Below are positions 16,518 to 27,393 of a stretch of DNA of 64,000 nt, in pieces. The notes under the pieces are model-generated. The model worked only from the letters and a program-made list of their open reading frames with translations. It was not told where the DNA came from and searched no databases. The stretch is from Pseudomonas brassicacearum (GTDB lineage Bacteria > Pseudomonadota > Gammaproteobacteria > Pseudomonadales > Pseudomonadaceae), in NCBI RefSeq assembly GCF_003732265.1, contig NZ_MOBK01000006.1, positions 310,001 through 374,000 on the forward strand, written 5' to 3'. The position numbers were made by a program, and so were the translations under genes. Numbering within the stretch: the first letter of the stretch is position 1; every line of letters starts with the position of its first letter.

Positions 16518-17777
16518 TTACATCAGGCTGATCGGATAGCTGACGATCAACCGGTTCTCGTCGAATTCGTTGTTGCTGAAGTCGCGGCGGATGGTCGAGT
16601 TGCGCCATTTGACGTTGAAGTCCTTTAGCACGCCGCTTTGCACGGTGTAGCCCAGTTCCGATTCGCGGCCCCATTCCTTACCGTCCGTGATAGTGCCGGT
16701 GTGCACGTTGTCGCCGCTGATGTAGCGGTTCATCAAGGTCAGCCCCGGAATGCCGAGGGCGACGAAGTTGTAGTCGTGACGGACTTGCCAGGATTTTTCC
16801 TGCGCGTTGTCGTAACTGGCGTTGTAGCTGTCGTTGGCCAGGGTGCCGCCGCTGGTGCCGTTGACGCGCATCCAGGCGCTGTCGCCCGTGAGTTTTTGCA
16901 GGCCGACGTAGAAGGTGTTGCCGCCGTATTTGGCCGAGAACAGGCCGGACCAGGTCTTGTTGTCGAGATCGCCGGCGCGGGCGCTGCCGTCATCCTTGCC
17001 GTAGAAAAACCCGAGGTTGGCGCCCAGGGTCCAGTCGCCCAGTGGCTGGCTGTGGATCAGGTTGACGAATTGCTGGCTGTAGATGTCCTTCAGTTCGGCG
17101 TTCCACAGGCCGATCTGGGTGCGTTTGTCGTTGAAGGCGTATTCAGCGCCCTCGAAGTTGAAACGGTCGGAGGTGAAGGCCGGTTTTCCGTTCATCGACA
17201 TGTCGCTCATGCTGCTGTCATCGCGCGGGCTGTTGGCGCGGAACTGGCCGCCGTAGAGCGTCAGGCCGGCGATTTCCTTCGAAGTGATCTGGCCGCCTCG
17301 GAAGGTTTGCGGCAGGGAACGCCCGTCGTCCGAACGCAGGATCGGCAGCACCGGCATCCATTCACCGACCTTGACTTCGGTCTGGGACAGCTTGGCCTTG
17401 AACGCGACGTTGGTGCGGCCGAAGTTGTCCGCCGGGCGTCCGTCATGGTCCAGCGGCAGCAACTGCGTACCGCCGGTGCCTTTGCCGCCGTCGAGCTTCA
17501 CCGAATACAACCCCAACACGTCCATACCGAAACCGACAGTGCCCTGGGTGAAGCCGGATTTGGCGTCGAGGATGAAGCTTTGTGTCCACTCTTCAGCCTT
17601 GCCCTGGGCCTTGGTCGGGTTGGTGAAGTTGCGGTTGATGTAGAAGTTGCGCAGGTTCAGGTTGACCTTGGCGCCGTCGACAAAACCCGCTTCCTCGGCC
17701 TGGGCGGGCAGGGCTGTGCCGGCCACTGCAATGGCCAGAAGGCCGGGGAAGAAATACTGCGCGGTGGAAGGCGTCAT
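16518..17777 (-). CDS. OprD-family outer-membrane porin
   Basis: A 419-residue outer-membrane protein with a signal peptide ending near PAQAEEAGF and alternating beta-strand pattern to the C-terminal strand (DENRLIVSYPISLM). KVNLNLRNFYINRNF, GTVGFGMDVLGLYSVKLDGG and the DNFGRTNVAFKAKLS segment are typical of the OprD family, which forms substrate-specific channels for basic amino acids or aromatic and other organic acids. The ATG at 17777 gives the proper signal peptide; an upstream in-frame start adds 22 unlikely residues. Its place after the pca genes suggests an aromatic acid porin of the OpdK/BenF kind, but the exact subfamily cannot be set by eye. Confidence 0.88.
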   Translation of the reverse strand: MTPSTAQYFFPGLLAIAVAGTALPAQAEEAGFVDGAKVNLNLRNFYINRNFTNPTKAQGKAEEWTQSFILDAKSGFTQGTVGFGMDVLGLYSVKLDGGKGTGGTQLLPLDHDGRPADNFGRTNVAFKAKLSQTEVKVGEWMPVLPILRSDDGRSLPQTFRGGQITSKEIAGLTLYGGQFRANSPRDDSSMSDMSMNGKPAFTSDRFNFEGAEYAFNDKRTQIGLWNAELKDIYSQQFVNLIHSQPLGDWTLGANLGFFYGKDDGSARAGDLDNKTWSGLFSAKYGGNTFYVGLQKLTGDSAWMRVNGTSGGTLANDSYNASYDNAQEKSWQVRHDYNFVALGIPGLTLMNRYISGDNVHTGTITDGKEWGRESELGYTVQSGVLKDFNVKWRNSTIRRDFSNNEFDENRLIVSYPISLM

Positions 17778-18163
17778 GGGCTCGGGTCTCTCTAATTGTT
17801 GGGGATGAAGCGGGGTGATGCCGCAACCCTGGGTTGCAGACAAAAGTGTTGATCGATTGAAAAAAACGCAGCGGAATCAGCCGGACAGGGCAGGGCGCGG
17901 GGGCATGAGGGTGAACCTGATGTTGTTGGTCTTGTGCGAGGGATGGTGCGGGGAATGGACTGGATGGTTCAATTGGCGAAAGCGGGTTTTGGGCGATTAT
18001 CGAACGTAAGATTGGCGAGGATATGTGTTGTCTGTGGCGGCCCCTTCGCGAGCAAGCCCGCTCCCACATTTGACCGCATTCTTTCTGGATGGCCCCGATT
18101 AAATGTGGGAGCGAGCCTGCTCGCGAAGGGGCCAGTGAACACACCACCACTTTTCCCGCCCCC
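17778..18163. other. Intergenic region upstream of the OprD porin, with a REPIN
   Basis: Holds the porin promoter side (17778-17900) and a REPIN at 18039-18133. No gene is supported. Confidence 0.4.
18039..18133. repeat. REPIN with long perfect ends
   Basis: GGCCCCTTCGCGAGCAAGCC at the left and its counterpart ending CTGCTCGCGAAGGGGCC at the right. The stem extends past the REP core through the GGCCCC/GGGGCC ends; one mismatch pair distinguishes GCTTGC from CCTGC. Confidence 0.85.
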
Positions 18164-18191
18164 AACAAAAAGCCCACCAAAAGGTGGGCTT
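18164..18191 (-). terminator. Rho-independent terminator of emhABC
   Basis: AAGCCCACC-AAAA-GGTGGGCTT is a perfect 9-bp stem with a T-run on the minus strand (AAAAA at 18166-18170 on the plus strand). It lies just after the stop of the outer-membrane gene. Confidence 0.85.
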
Positions 18192-18210
18192 CATTGTTTT
18201 CACAGCGCTA

Positions 18211-19671
18211 TCAGAACATCTTCATCTTCGGCGCTTCTTCTTTCAGCGGCTCGACCTTGGCGGTCTGCTGATTCCAGCCACCACCCAGTGCCTTGTACAG
18301 ATTGACCGCGCTGACCAACTGCGCCAGACGGTCAGTGATCAACACTTGTTGCGCGTTGAACAGCTGACGCTGGGCATCGAGGAAGGTCAGGTTGCTGTCG
18401 ACACCAATGCGGTAACGACGCTCGGCCAGGCGGTAGTACTCCTGGTTGGCGGTGACGTTGTCACGCTGCGCCTGCAACTGATGGGTGTAGGTCTCGCGGG
18501 CGGCCAGGCCGTCGGCGACTTCCTGGAAGGCCGTTTGAATGGACTTCTCGTAGTTCGCCACGCCGATGTCTTTCTGGATTTTCGAGTAATCCAGGCTGGC
18601 GCTCAGGGCGCCGGCGTTGAAGATCGGCAGGTTGATCTGCGGCGAGAACAGCCAGGTGCCCGAACCGCCCTTGAACAGGCCGGACAAGTCCGGGCTCAGG
18701 GTGCCGGCATTGGCTGTCAGGCTGATGCTCGGGAAGAACGCAGCCCGTGCCGCGCCGATGTTGGCGTTGGCAGCCTTGAGGTTGTATTCGGCCTGGAGGA
18801 TGTCCGGACGACGTTGCAGCAAGTCCGATGGCAGACCGGCGGGCACCTCGCTCAGCAAATCGTCAGACAGCGGTTTGGCGGCTTGCAGGTTGGCCGGGAT
18901 ACCGGTGCCGAGCAGGAGCACCAGGCTGTTTTCATCCTGAGCGACCTGGCGGGTGTATTTCGCCAGTTGAACCCGGGCGGTTTCCACCGAGGTGCGCGAC
19001 TGGGCGAGGTCCAGCGCCGAGGCTACACCGACTTCGGCACTGCGCGAGGTGAGCTTGTAGCTCTCCTCGAACGCACCGAGGGTGTCCTGGGTCACTTTCA
19101 GCAGTTCCTTGTCGGCTTGCCAGGCCAGGTAAGCGTTGGCCACGCTGGCCACCAGGCTGAGCTGCGTGCTGCGCCGACCTTCTTCAGTGGCGAAGTATTG
19201 CTGCAGCGCTTCTTCACTCAGGCTGCGAACCCGACCGAACAGGTCGAGTTCGTAGGCGCTGATGCCGACCGTGGCCGAGTAGGAACTGCTGATGCCCGCC
19301 TGACCGGTCTGCGAAGCATCAGCCGGAACGCGTTGGCGGCTGCCGGTGCCGTTGGCCGACACGGCCGGGTACAGGTCGGCACGCTGGATGCGGTATTGAG
19401 CCGCAAAAGCGTCGATGTTCAAGGCCGCGACACGCAGGTCACGGTTGTTTTCCAGTGCGACCTGGATCAACTGTTGCAGGGCCGGGTCATGGAAAAACTG
19501 CTTCCAGCCTTGCTCTGCTGCCGCCTGGCCAGGCGCCTGGGCGGGCGAATACGCCGGGCCCTGCGGGTATTGGGCTGCCACCGGTGCCGCAGGTTGCTGA
19601 TAATCAGGTATCAGCGAGCAACCACCGAGCACAAACGCGGCAACGGCTAGGGAGAGTAGCGACTTGCTCAT
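18211..19671 (-). CDS. emhC: Outer-membrane channel lipoprotein of RND efflux pump, EmhC/TtgC/OprM type
   Basis: The 486-residue outer-membrane factor that forms the exit duct of the tripartite pump. It begins with a lipoprotein signal and lipobox (LGGC, Cys18) and then carries the two repeated TolC-like halves. [20 protein letters not shown] and [20 protein letters not shown] are typical of OprM homologues. The start overlaps the end of the pump gene by four bases (ATGA). It is the last gene of the operon before a strong terminator. The name emh is used because of the P. fluorescens background; ttgC, mexAB-oprM and arpC are equivalent names elsewhere. Confidence 0.9.
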   Translation of the reverse strand: MSKSLLSLAVAAFVLGGCSLIPDYQQPAAPVAAQYPQGPAYSPAQAPGQAAAEQGWKQFFHDPALQQLIQVALENNRDLRVAALNIDAFAAQYRIQRADLYPAVSANGTGSRQRVPADASQTGQAGISSSYSATVGISAYELDLFGRVRSLSEEALQQYFATEEGRRSTQLSLVASVANAYLAWQADKELLKVTQDTLGAFEESYKLTSRSAEVGVASALDLAQSRTSVETARVQLAKYTRQVAQDENSLVLLLGTGIPANLQAAKPLSDDLLSEVPAGLPSDLLQRRPDILQAEYNLKAANANIGAARAAFFPSISLTANAGTLSPDLSGLFKGGSGTWLFSPQINLPIFNAGALSASLDYSKIQKDIGVANYEKSIQTAFQEVADGLAARETYTHQLQAQRDNVTANQEYYRLAERRYRIGVDSNLTFLDAQRQLFNAQQVLITDRLAQLVSAVNLYKALGGGWNQQTAKVEPLKEEAPKMKMF

Positions 19672-22600
19672 TGGCCAGCCTCTTTAGGAGTTTCAGTGGC
19701 GTCATCCTGGTCGACTTTTTTGCGCTGACCGATGGACGACACAGTGACGAAGAACAGTGGGACCCAGAAGATCGCCAGAACGGTGGCGGTGATCATACCG
19801 CCAATCACCCCGGTGCCGATGGCATGCTGGCTGCCCGAACCTGCTCCGGTGGAAATCGCCAGGGGTACCACGCCCAGGACGAAGGCGAGCGAGGTCATGA
19901 TGATCGGTCGCAGACGCATCCGGCAGGCTTCAATCGCCGCATCGCGCAAGCTACGCCCTTGTTCATGCAGTTCCTTTGCAAATTCGACAATCAAAATGGC
20001 GTTTTTCGCCGCCAGGCCGATGGTCGTCAACAGGCCCACCTGGAAGTACACGTCGTTGGACAGGCCACGCAGGCTGGTCGCCATCAGTGCACCGATGATC
20101 CCCAGCGGCACCACCAGCATCACCGCAATCGGGATCGACCAGCTTTCATACAGCGCCGCCAGACACAGGAACACCATCAGCAGCGACAGGGCGTACAGCG
20201 CTGGCGCTTGGGAACCGGACAACCGTTCCTCGTACGACAGGCCAGTCCAGGAAATACCGACACCCGCCGGCAGTTTCGCGGCAATGGCTTCGACTTCGGC
20301 CATGGCTTCACCGGTGGAGTAGCCCGGCGCCGGGGAACCGAGGATTTCCATCGCTTCCACGCCGTTGTAACGGGCCAGCTTCGGCGAGCCGTAAATCCAT
20401 TCACCCTTGGCAAACGCCGAGAACGGAACCATGGTGCCGGCGCTGTTGCGCACATACCATTTCTTCAAGTCTTCGGGGCTCATACGCGAGCCGGGCTGAC
20501 CTTGTACGTACACCTTTTTCACTCGACCACGGTCGATGAAGTCGTTGACGTAGCTACTGCCCAGCGCGATCGACAGGGTGTTGTTGATGTCGGCGATGGT
20601 AATGCCCAGGGCACTGGCCTTCTCGTCGTCGATTTCCAGCTGGTACTGCGGTTCGTCGTTCAGGCCGTTCGGGCGCACTTGCGTCAGAATCTTGCTCTGC
20701 GCGGCCATGCCGAGGAACTGGTTGCGTGCTTGCATCAGTTTCTCGTGACCGATACCGGCGCGGTCCTGAAGGAACACGTCGAAACCGGTGGCGTTACCCA
20801 GTTCCAGCACCGCCGGTGGCGCAAAGGCAAACACCATGGCATCACGGAAGGTGAAGAAGTGCTGTTGGGCACGGGCCGCCACCTTGAACACGTTGTTGTC
20901 GGCGTTACGTTCGTCCCAGGGGCGAAGCATGATGAACGCCATACCCGAGCTCTGGCCACGACCGGCGAAGTTGAAGCCGGTCACGGTAAACACCGAATTC
21001 ACCGCATCGCCTTCACCGCCATCCTTGCCTGGACGCAGCAGGAATTCACGCATCTCGTCCACGACCACCTGGGTCCGCTGGGCCGTTGAACCGGCCGGCG
21101 TCTGCACCTGGGCGAACAGTACGCCCTGGTCTTCTTCCGGCAGGAACGCCGTCGGAATACGGGTGAACAGCCAGATCATGCCGACAATGATGAGGAGATA
21201 GGCCAACAGGTACGGCGCCTTGCGCGAGAGCATGCTGCCCACGCCGCGCTCATAGCTTCTTACGCCACGGTCGAAATTACGGTTGAACCAGCCGAAGAAA
21301 CCACGCTTGGGTGTGCCGTGCTCACCCTTCGGAATGGCCTTGAGCATGGTGGCGCAGAGCGCCGGGGTGAAGATCAGTGCAACCAGTACCGACAAGGCCA
21401 TGGCCGAGACGATGGTGATCGAGAACTGCTTGTAGATCACGCCGGTGGAGCCGCTGAAGAATGCCATGGGCAGCAGAACCGCCGACAGCACCATGGCGAT
21501 ACCGACCAGTGCACCCTGGATCTGCCCCATGGATTTCTTGGTGGCCTCCTTGGGTGACAGGCCTTCTTCACTCATGACCCGTTCGACGTTTTCCACCACG
21601 ACGATGGCGTCGTCCACCAGCAAGCCGATGGCCAGGACCATACCGAACATGGTCAGGGTGTTGATGCTGAAACCGGCGGCCGCGAGGATGCCGAATGTAC
21701 CCAGCAGTACCACCGGCACGGTCATCGTGGTGATGATGGTGGCGCGGAAGTTTTGCAGGAACAGGAACATCACCAGGAACACCAGCACGACGGCTTCGAC
21801 CAAGGTGTGAACCACGCCTTTGATCGACTCGGTCACCACCGGGGTGGTGTCGTACGGGAATACCACTTCCATCCCTTGCGGGAAGAACGGCTTGAGGTCG
21901 TCGATGGTCTTGCGCAGGGCTGTGGCGGTATCCAGGGCGTTGGCGCCCGTGGCCAGCTTCACGGCCAGGCCGGACGCCGGAGCGCCGTTGAACTGGGCGT
22001 TGATGCTGTAGTTTTCACCGCCCAAACCGACGTCGGCGACATCTTTCAAGCGAACCTGAGAGCCGTCCTTATTGACCTTGAGCAGGATTTTATTGAACTG
22101 CTCAGCGGTCTGCAGACGGGTCTTGCCGATGATCGTGGCGTTCAGTTGCGTGCCGGGCAGGGCCGGCAAACCACCGAGTTGACCGGACGAGACCTGCACG
22201 TTTTGCGCGGCGATGGCGGCTTTGACGTCAACCGGGGTCAGGTTGAAGTTGTTCAACTTGGCCGGGTCGAGCCAGATACGCATGGCGTACTGGGAACCGA
22301 ACACCTGGAAGTCACCGACGCCGGCGGTTCGCGAGATCGGGTCCTGCATGTTCGACACGATGTAGTTGGACAGGTCGTCCTTGGTCATGCTGCCGTCACG
22401 CGAGACCACGCCGATCACCAACAGGAAGTTTTTCACTGCCTTGGTCACGCGGATACCTTGCTGCTGCACTTCTTGCGGCAGCAGCGGGGTGGCCAGGTTC
22501 AGCTTGTTCTGGACCTGAACCTGCGCGGTATCGGAGTTGGTGCCTTGCTCGAAGGTCGCGGTGATGGTCATGGTGCCGTCGGAGTTACTTTCCGAGGACA

Positions 22601-22832
22601 CATAACGCAAGTGGTCGATGCCGTTGAGCTGTTGCTCGATCACCTGCACCACGGTGTCCTGTACCGTTTGTGCCGAAGCACCTGGGTAGGCCACAGAGAT
22701 GGCGATCGCCGGAGGCGCAATGCTCGGGTATTGGTTGATCGGCAGCTTGAGGATCGATAGTGCCCCGACCAGCATGATCACCAGGGCAATTACCCAGGCG
22801 AAAATCGGACGGTCGATAAAAAATTTCGACAT
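19668..22832 (-). CDS. emhB: RND efflux transporter, inner-membrane pump EmhB/TtgB/MexB type
   Basis: A 1054-residue proton-driven hydrophobe/amphiphile exporter. [20 protein letters not shown] starts the first helix; the proton-relay aspartates lie in [13 protein letters not shown] in helix 4; the full set of 12 helices and two large periplasmic loops is present in the expected length. It captures solvents, aromatics or antibiotics from membrane and periplasm and passes them to EmhC via EmhA. It starts three bases after emhA. No truncation or frameshift is visible. Confidence 0.95.
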   Translation of the reverse strand: MSKFFIDRPIFAWVIALVIMLVGALSILKLPINQYPSIAPPAIAISVAYPGASAQTVQDTVVQVIEQQLNGIDHLRYVSSESNSDGTMTITATFEQGTNSDTAQVQVQNKLNLATPLLPQEVQQQGIRVTKAVKNFLLVIGVVSRDGSMTKDDLSNYIVSNMQDPISRTAGVGDFQVFGSQYAMRIWLDPAKLNNFNLTPVDVKAAIAAQNVQVSSGQLGGLPALPGTQLNATIIGKTRLQTAEQFNKILLKVNKDGSQVRLKDVADVGLGGENYSINAQFNGAPASGLAVKLATGANALDTATALRKTIDDLKPFFPQGMEVVFPYDTTPVVTESIKGVVHTLVEAVVLVFLVMFLFLQNFRATIITTMTVPVVLLGTFGILAAAGFSINTLTMFGMVLAIGLLVDDAIVVVENVERVMSEEGLSPKEATKKSMGQIQGALVGIAMVLSAVLLPMAFFSGSTGVIYKQFSITIVSAMALSVLVALIFTPALCATMLKAIPKGEHGTPKRGFFGWFNRNFDRGVRSYERGVGSMLSRKAPYLLAYLLIIVGMIWLFTRIPTAFLPEEDQGVLFAQVQTPAGSTAQRTQVVVDEMREFLLRPGKDGGEGDAVNSVFTVTGFNFAGRGQSSGMAFIMLRPWDERNADNNVFKVAARAQQHFFTFRDAMVFAFAPPAVLELGNATGFDVFLQDRAGIGHEKLMQARNQFLGMAAQSKILTQVRPNGLNDEPQYQLEIDDEKASALGITIADINNTLSIALGSSYVNDFIDRGRVKKVYVQGQPGSRMSPEDLKKWYVRNSAGTMVPFSAFAKGEWIYGSPKLARYNGVEAMEILGSPAPGYSTGEAMAEVEAIAAKLPAGVGISWTGLSYEERLSGSQAPALYALSLLMVFLCLAALYESWSIPIAVMLVVPLGIIGALMATSLRGLSNDVYFQVGLLTTIGLAAKNAILIVEFAKELHEQGRSLRDAAIEACRMRLRPIIMTSLAFVLGVVPLAISTGAGSGSQHAIGTGVIGGMITATVLAIFWVPLFFVTVSSIGQRKKVDQDDATETPKEAGQ

Positions 22833-22835
22833 GGT

Positions 22836-23993
22836 TTACTCCCCTTTGCCGCTGGAAGCCTTATCAGCTGCCTGTGCGGGGGCCGGGTTCTTTACGCCAA
22901 CGTTAGTCGCTTCACTGGCCTTGACTTCGATGCCAGGTTTGACGAATTGCAGCCCTTCGGTGATCAGGCGATCGCCTGCCTTCAGGCCGTCCTCGATCAG
23001 CCATTGGCTGCCTACAGTGCGGCTGGCCTTGAGCTGACGCAGCTCGACCTTGTTGTCAGGACCGACGACCAGTGCAGTCGGCGTGCCTTTCAGGTCACGG
23101 GTCACGCCTTGTTGTGGCGCCAGAATCGCTGCTGCGTTCACCCCGGACTGCAACTGGGCGTGCACGAACATGCCTGGCAGCAGGGTGTGTTCCGGGTTCG
23201 GGAACACGGCGCGCAGGGTCACGGAACCGGTGGTCTGGTCAACCGAGACTTCGGAGAATTCGAGCTTGCCGTCCAGCTTGTACTGGCTGCCGTCTTCGAG
23301 GGTCAGTTTGACCGTCGCCGCGTTGTCGCCAGCCTTTTGCAGGCGACCGCTTTCCAGTTCGCGGCGCAGTTGCAGCAATTCCACCGAGGACTGCGTCACG
23401 TCGACGTAGATCGGGTCGATTTGCTGGATCACCGCCATTGGATCGGCCTGGCCACTGGTGACCAGCGCGCCTTCAGTCACGTTGGAGCGACCGATTCGAC
23501 CGGTCAGCGGCGCGTAGACCTTGGTGTAGCGCACGTTGATCTGGGCGGTTTGCAGGGCGGCTTCCGATTGCATCCGGTTGGCCACAGCCGTGTCGTATTC
23601 CTGACGGCTGACGGCTTGTTCGTTGACCAATTGCTTGTAGCGGTCGGAGATCGACTTGGTCTGTTGCAGGTTGGCTTCGGCACTTTTCAGGGTGGCGTCA
23701 TACACCGACGAATCGATCTGATAGAGCTGTTGGCCAAGCTTGACGTCGCCGCCTTCCTTGAACATGCGCTTGAGAATGATGCCGTTCACCTGAGGACGCA
23801 CTTCGGCGATGCGGTACGCGCTGGTACGGCCCGGCAGGTCGGAGGTCAGCGTAAACGTTTGCGGTTGCAGGGTAACGACGCCGACCTGAGGAGGCGGTGC
23901 GGCTGGTGCCGCTTCTTCCTTTTTGCATCCGCTGAGCAGCGATGCCAAGGCGACGGCAGTGACCAGAGCGGTAACAGCTGGCTTGAATTGCAT
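22836..23993 (-). CDS. emhA: RND efflux periplasmic adaptor lipoprotein EmhA/TtgA/MexA type
   Basis: A 385-residue membrane-fusion protein. The lipobox LLSGC puts the lipidated Cys at 23. GVVTLQPQTFTLTSDLPGRT starts the barrel part, a helical hairpin covers about residues 100-170 and the lipoyl halves flank it (ILKRMFKEGGDVKLGQQLYQ, and VYAPLTGRIGRSNVTEGALV). It bridges pump and outer-membrane channel. It is the first gene of the operon, divergent from emhR, with the shared operator region at about 24083-24114. Confidence 0.93.
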   Translation of the reverse strand: MQFKPAVTALVTAVALASLLSGCKKEEAAPAAPPPQVGVVTLQPQTFTLTSDLPGRTSAYRIAEVRPQVNGIILKRMFKEGGDVKLGQQLYQIDSSVYDATLKSAEANLQQTKSISDRYKQLVNEQAVSRQEYDTAVANRMQSEAALQTAQINVRYTKVYAPLTGRIGRSNVTEGALVTSGQADPMAVIQQIDPIYVDVTQSSVELLQLRRELESGRLQKAGDNAATVKLTLEDGSQYKLDGKLEFSEVSVDQTTGSVTLRAVFPNPEHTLLPGMFVHAQLQSGVNAAAILAPQQGVTRDLKGTPTALVVGPDNKVELRQLKASRTVGSQWLIEDGLKAGDRLITEGLQFVKPGIEVKASEATNVGVKNPAPAQAADKASSGKGE

Positions 23994-24082
23994 GAAAATC
24001 CTCGGGTCAGGCGCGCAAGGTGCGCACTAGAAAGGTGGAAGGGTAAAAATAGGGTGCTGAGTGGATAAGTAGCTTGCTAAGG

Positions 24083-24114
24083 AATATACTTACGTTCATG
24101 GTTGTTTGTAAACA
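24083..24114 (-). promoter_or_regulatory. EmhR/TtgR operator and promoter of emhABC
   Basis: On the minus strand the stretch includes TTTACAAACAACCATGAACG followed by TAAGTATATTCC. From memory this matches almost exactly the P. putida ttgA-ttgR operator, where TtgR covers the overlapping divergent promoters. It lies 90-121 bp from the emhA start and about 145 bp from the emhR start. Confidence 0.75.
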
Positions 24115-24258
24115 CCTTGGCTGCGTACCCACTTCGCTACAAAAGCCGTTCGAAGGTTTGAATTCTAAGACGGGGACGGCGCCCAAGAGCGAACGCTCCA
24201 CTTTTATTCAGCTGATGTTCAGACATCACTGAAGCATCCTGATTGAGGTTTTACTGCC

Positions 24259-24891
24259 ATGGTCCGTCGCACCAAAGAGGAAGCTCAAGAAACCCGCGCC
24301 CAGATTCTCGAAGCGGCAGAGAAAGCCTTTTATGAAAGGGGCGTGGCGCGCACGACACTGGCGGACATCGCGACCCTGGCCGGCGTGACTCGCGGTGCCA
24401 TCTACTGGCATTTCAGCAACAAGGCCGATCTGGTGCAGGCCATGCTGGATACCTTGCATGAGCCACTGGATGAGATGGCCCGGGCCAGCGAAAGCGAAGA
24501 GGAACTTGATCCGCTCGGCTGCATGCGAAAGCTTCTGATTCATTTGTTTCATCAAGTTGCACTGGACCCGAAAACCCGACGCATTAATGAGATTTTGTTT
24601 CATAAGTGCGAATTCACCGATGAAATGTGCGATCTGCGCCAACAGCGCCTGACGGCCAGCCTCGATTGCAATGTGCGAATCGGCCTGGCCCTGCGTAATG
24701 CCGTGAATCGGGGGCAAATGCCCGAAGACCTCGACACGGCGCGCGCGGCCATCAGCCTGCACGCGTACATCGATGGCATTCTGTACCAGTGGCTGCTGGC
24801 CCCCGACAGCTTTCAATTGCACGCCGAAGCCGAGCGTTGGGTCGAGACCGGGCTGGACATGCTGCGCTTGAGCCCAAGCCTGCGCAAATGA
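24259..24891 (+). CDS. emhR: TetR-family repressor of the efflux operon EmhR/TtgR
   Basis: A 210-residue TetR-type repressor. The N-terminal helix-turn-helix ([20 protein letters not shown], about residues 33-52) is nearly identical to TtgR, as is the conserved [20 protein letters not shown] region and the C-terminus [17 protein letters not shown]. TtgR/EmhR binds drugs and plant aromatics in its C-terminal pocket and then releases the operator. Divergent from emhA with the operator between them, which is the standard local-repressor arrangement. Confidence 0.93.
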   Translation: MVRRTKEEAQETRAQILEAAEKAFYERGVARTTLADIATLAGVTRGAIYWHFSNKADLVQAMLDTLHEPLDEMARASESEEELDPLGCMRKLLIHLFHQVALDPKTRRINEILFHKCEFTDEMCDLRQQRLTASLDCNVRIGLALRNAVNRGQMPEDLDTARAAISLHAYIDGILYQWLLAPDSFQLHAEAERWVETGLDMLRLSPSLRK

Positions 24892-25061
24892 AACAAAATG
24901 CGTAATTGGCTTCGCCCGTGTCAACTTTTGGGGCGGGTGCCGATTCCATGGGGTGCTTTTATATACGGACGCTCGCCAGGATGACAGGTAGCGAGCTACG
25001 TATTTTGTAGGAATTTTGTGTCCAGGGTGTGAACATGGGTGATCACGCCACCTTAAAAACC

Positions 25062-25095
25062 AAAAAGCCCCGGCTCTCACGAGTCGGGGCTTTTT
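25062..25095. terminator. Bidirectional terminator between emhR and xenB
   Basis: AAAAAGCCCCG and CGGGGCTTTTT form a strong stem around a CTCTCACGAGT centre, with A and T runs on both sides. It serves the convergent emhR and xenB transcripts. Confidence 0.9.
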
Positions 25096-25114
25096 GCATT
25101 TCAGAGACTGATGC

Positions 25115-26164
25115 TTACAGCGCCGGGTAGTCGATGTAGCCGACCGGGCCTTTGGCGTAGAACAGTTCTGGACGTGCTTCGTTCAGCGGCGCATCGGCCT
25201 TCAAACGTGCCGGCAAGTCCGGGTTGGCAATGAACGGTACGCCGAAGGCGACCGCATCGGCCTTGCCGCTGGCCAGCCAAGCGTTGGCGCTGTCCTTGGT
25301 GAAGCGTTCGTTGGCGATGTACGGGCCGCCGAAGGCTTCTTTCAGTTGTGGGCCAAGGCTGTCGCCGGCTTCTTTCTCGCGGGAGCAGATGAACGCGATG
25401 CCACGCTTGCCCAGTTCGCGAGCGACGTAGGTGAAGGTTTCGGCCAGGTTGTCGTCGCCCATGTCATGGGAGTCAGCGCGCGGTGCCAGGTGCACACCGA
25501 CGCGACCGGCGCCCCAGACTTCGATGGCTGCGTCGGTCACTTCCAGCAGCAGGCGTGCACGGTTTTCCAGGGAACCACCGTAGTTGTCGGTGCGCTGGTT
25601 GGTGCTGCTTTGCAGGAACTGGTCGAGCAGGTAACCGTTGGCGCCGTGGATTTCCACGCCGTCAAAACCGGCAGCCTTGGCGTTCTCGGCACCGGTGCGG
25701 TAAGCGTCGATGATGTCGGCGATTTCAGCGGTTTCCAGGGCACGCGGCGTTGGATAGTCGGCCAACGGGCGAACCAGGCTGACGTGACCTTTAGGCTGGA
25801 TGGCGCTCGGTGCGACCGGCGCTTCGCCGTTCAGGTACGAGGTGTGGGACACCCGGCCGACGTGCCACAGTTGCAGGAAGATCTTGCCGCCCGCGCCATG
25901 GATCGCTTTGGTCACGTTTGCCCAGCCACGGACCTGGTCGTTGGACCAGATGCCCGGGGTGTCCGGGTAGCCGACACCCATTGGCGTGACCGAAGTGGCC
26001 TCGCTGAGGATCAGGCCGGCGGACGCGCGCTGGACGTAGTACTCGGCCATCAGTGCGTTCGGAACGCGGCCTTCGTCGGCGCGGCAACGGGTCAGCGGCG
26101 CCATGATGATGCGGTTGGCCAACTCGATGTCGCCCAGTTTGATCGGATCGAAAATAGTCGTCAT
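25115..26164 (-). CDS. xenB: Old yellow enzyme, NADPH-dependent ene-reductase XenB/NemA type
   Basis: A 349-residue FMN-dependent reductase (TIM barrel). Thr25 in APLTRCRA tunes the flavin, and the substrate-binding pair is His173/Asn176 in VEIHGANGYLLDQF. The sequence is very close from memory to xenobiotic reductase XenB of P. fluorescens, which reduces nitroglycerin, TNT and activated alkenes. It is the last gene of an arsR-MFS-xenB operon, 28 bp after the transporter. The physiological substrate is not known; reactive electrophiles such as quinones or N-ethylmaleimide-like compounds are plausible. Confidence 0.92.
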   Translation of the reverse strand: MTTIFDPIKLGDIELANRIIMAPLTRCRADEGRVPNALMAEYYVQRASAGLILSEATSVTPMGVGYPDTPGIWSNDQVRGWANVTKAIHGAGGKIFLQLWHVGRVSHTSYLNGEAPVAPSAIQPKGHVSLVRPLADYPTPRALETAEIADIIDAYRTGAENAKAAGFDGVEIHGANGYLLDQFLQSSTNQRTDNYGGSLENRARLLLEVTDAAIEVWGAGRVGVHLAPRADSHDMGDDNLAETFTYVARELGKRGIAFICSREKEAGDSLGPQLKEAFGGPYIANERFTKDSANAWLASGKADAVAFGVPFIANPDLPARLKADAPLNEARPELFYAKGPVGYIDYPAL

Positions 26165-26192
26165 GAAAGCACCCTCGTGAGGTTTAAGTGGA

Positions 26193-27359
26193 TTAGTGAG
26201 TCGCTGGAGCCAGTTCGGGATTGCCGCTCTGGCGGAAAGTAATCAGGGTCACCAGCAGGGCGAGTACCGCCAGTGCGGCAGCCGCGAGAGGCACGCTGGT
26301 CAGGCCGAAGCCGTGGGCGATGACGCTGCCGCCGACCCAGGCACCGAGTGCGTTGCCGATGTTGAAAGCGCCGATGTTCAGGGTCGACACCAGGTTCGGT
26401 GCCGCTTTGCCAAAGGTCACCACGTTGACTTGCAGGGCCGGCACGGCGGCAAAACACGCTGTGGCCCAGAGGAACAGGGTGATTTCGGTCGGGATCAGCG
26501 CGACGCTGGTCCACGTCAGTACGGTGGAGATCACGGCCATGCTGATGAACACGCCGATCAACGTCGCGGCCATGCCTTTGTCCGCCAGTTTGCCGCCGAT
26601 GATGTTGCCGACGGTCAGGCCCAGGCCGATGAGCATCAGGGTCCAGGTCACGCCACGTGGCGAGACACCGGTGACTTCGCCCAGCAGCGGCGCGACGTAA
26701 GTGAACAGGGTGAAGACCGAAGCGGCGAACAGCGCAGTCATGCTCAGGGACAACCAGATCCCGGCGCCCTTGAGTGCGGCCAGTTCGGCGCGCATGTCGA
26801 GTTTTTCTTCATCGCGCTTGGCCGGCAGGAAGCGGATCAGGCCAATCAGGGCGATCACACCAATCACGGTCACGGCCCAGAAGGTCGAGCGCCAGCCAGC
26901 CTGTTGGCCGAGCGCGGTGCCCAGTGGTACGCCGAGCACGTTGGCCAGGGTCAGGCCGGTGAACATCAAGGCCACGGCCGAAGCGCGTTTGTTGGCCGGC
27001 ACCAGGCCTGCCGCCACCACCGAACCGATACCGAAGAAGGCACCGTGGCAGAGGGCCGTGACGACGCGGGCAAACATCAACACGTTGTAGTCACTGGCGA
27101 GGGCGCAGAGCAAGTTGCCGATGATGAAGATCCCCATCAACGCCACCAGTGCGGCCTTGCGCGGCAGTCGGGCGGTGGCCAGCGCCATGAACGGAGCGCC
27201 GATGGCCACGCCCAGGGCGTAACCGGTGACCAACCAGCCAGCGCCGGGGATCGACACACCGAGGTCCGCGGCCACATCGGGCAGCAGGCCCATGATGACG
27301 AACTCGGTGGTGCCGATGGCGAAGGCACTCAAGGCCAGTATGAGAAGCGAGAGGGGCAT
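26193..27359 (-). CDS. MFS exporter of the DHA1 (AraJ/YdhP-like) group
   Basis: A 388-residue, 12-helix drug:H+ antiporter-like protein. The N-terminus LSAFAIGTTEFVIMGLLPDVAADL with the Thr-Glu-Phe motif and the loop MALATARLPRKAAL are typical of the AraJ/YdhP sugar-efflux/drug group. It lies between the arsR regulator (34 bp) and xenB (28 bp) in one operon, so its substrate probably relates to the regulator's inducer. The true cargo cannot be read from sequence. Confidence 0.85.
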   Translation of the reverse strand: MPLSLLILALSAFAIGTTEFVIMGLLPDVAADLGVSIPGAGWLVTGYALGVAIGAPFMALATARLPRKAALVALMGIFIIGNLLCALASDYNVLMFARVVTALCHGAFFGIGSVVAAGLVPANKRASAVALMFTGLTLANVLGVPLGTALGQQAGWRSTFWAVTVIGVIALIGLIRFLPAKRDEEKLDMRAELAALKGAGIWLSLSMTALFAASVFTLFTYVAPLLGEVTGVSPRGVTWTLMLIGLGLTVGNIIGGKLADKGMAATLIGVFISMAVISTVLTWTSVALIPTEITLFLWATACFAAVPALQVNVVTFGKAAPNLVSTLNIGAFNIGNALGAWVGGSVIAHGFGLTSVPLAAAALAVLALLVTLITFRQSGNPELAPATH

Positions 27360-27393
27360 TGTTGATTCCTTGTCGGCTGACTGACGTTAAGGG

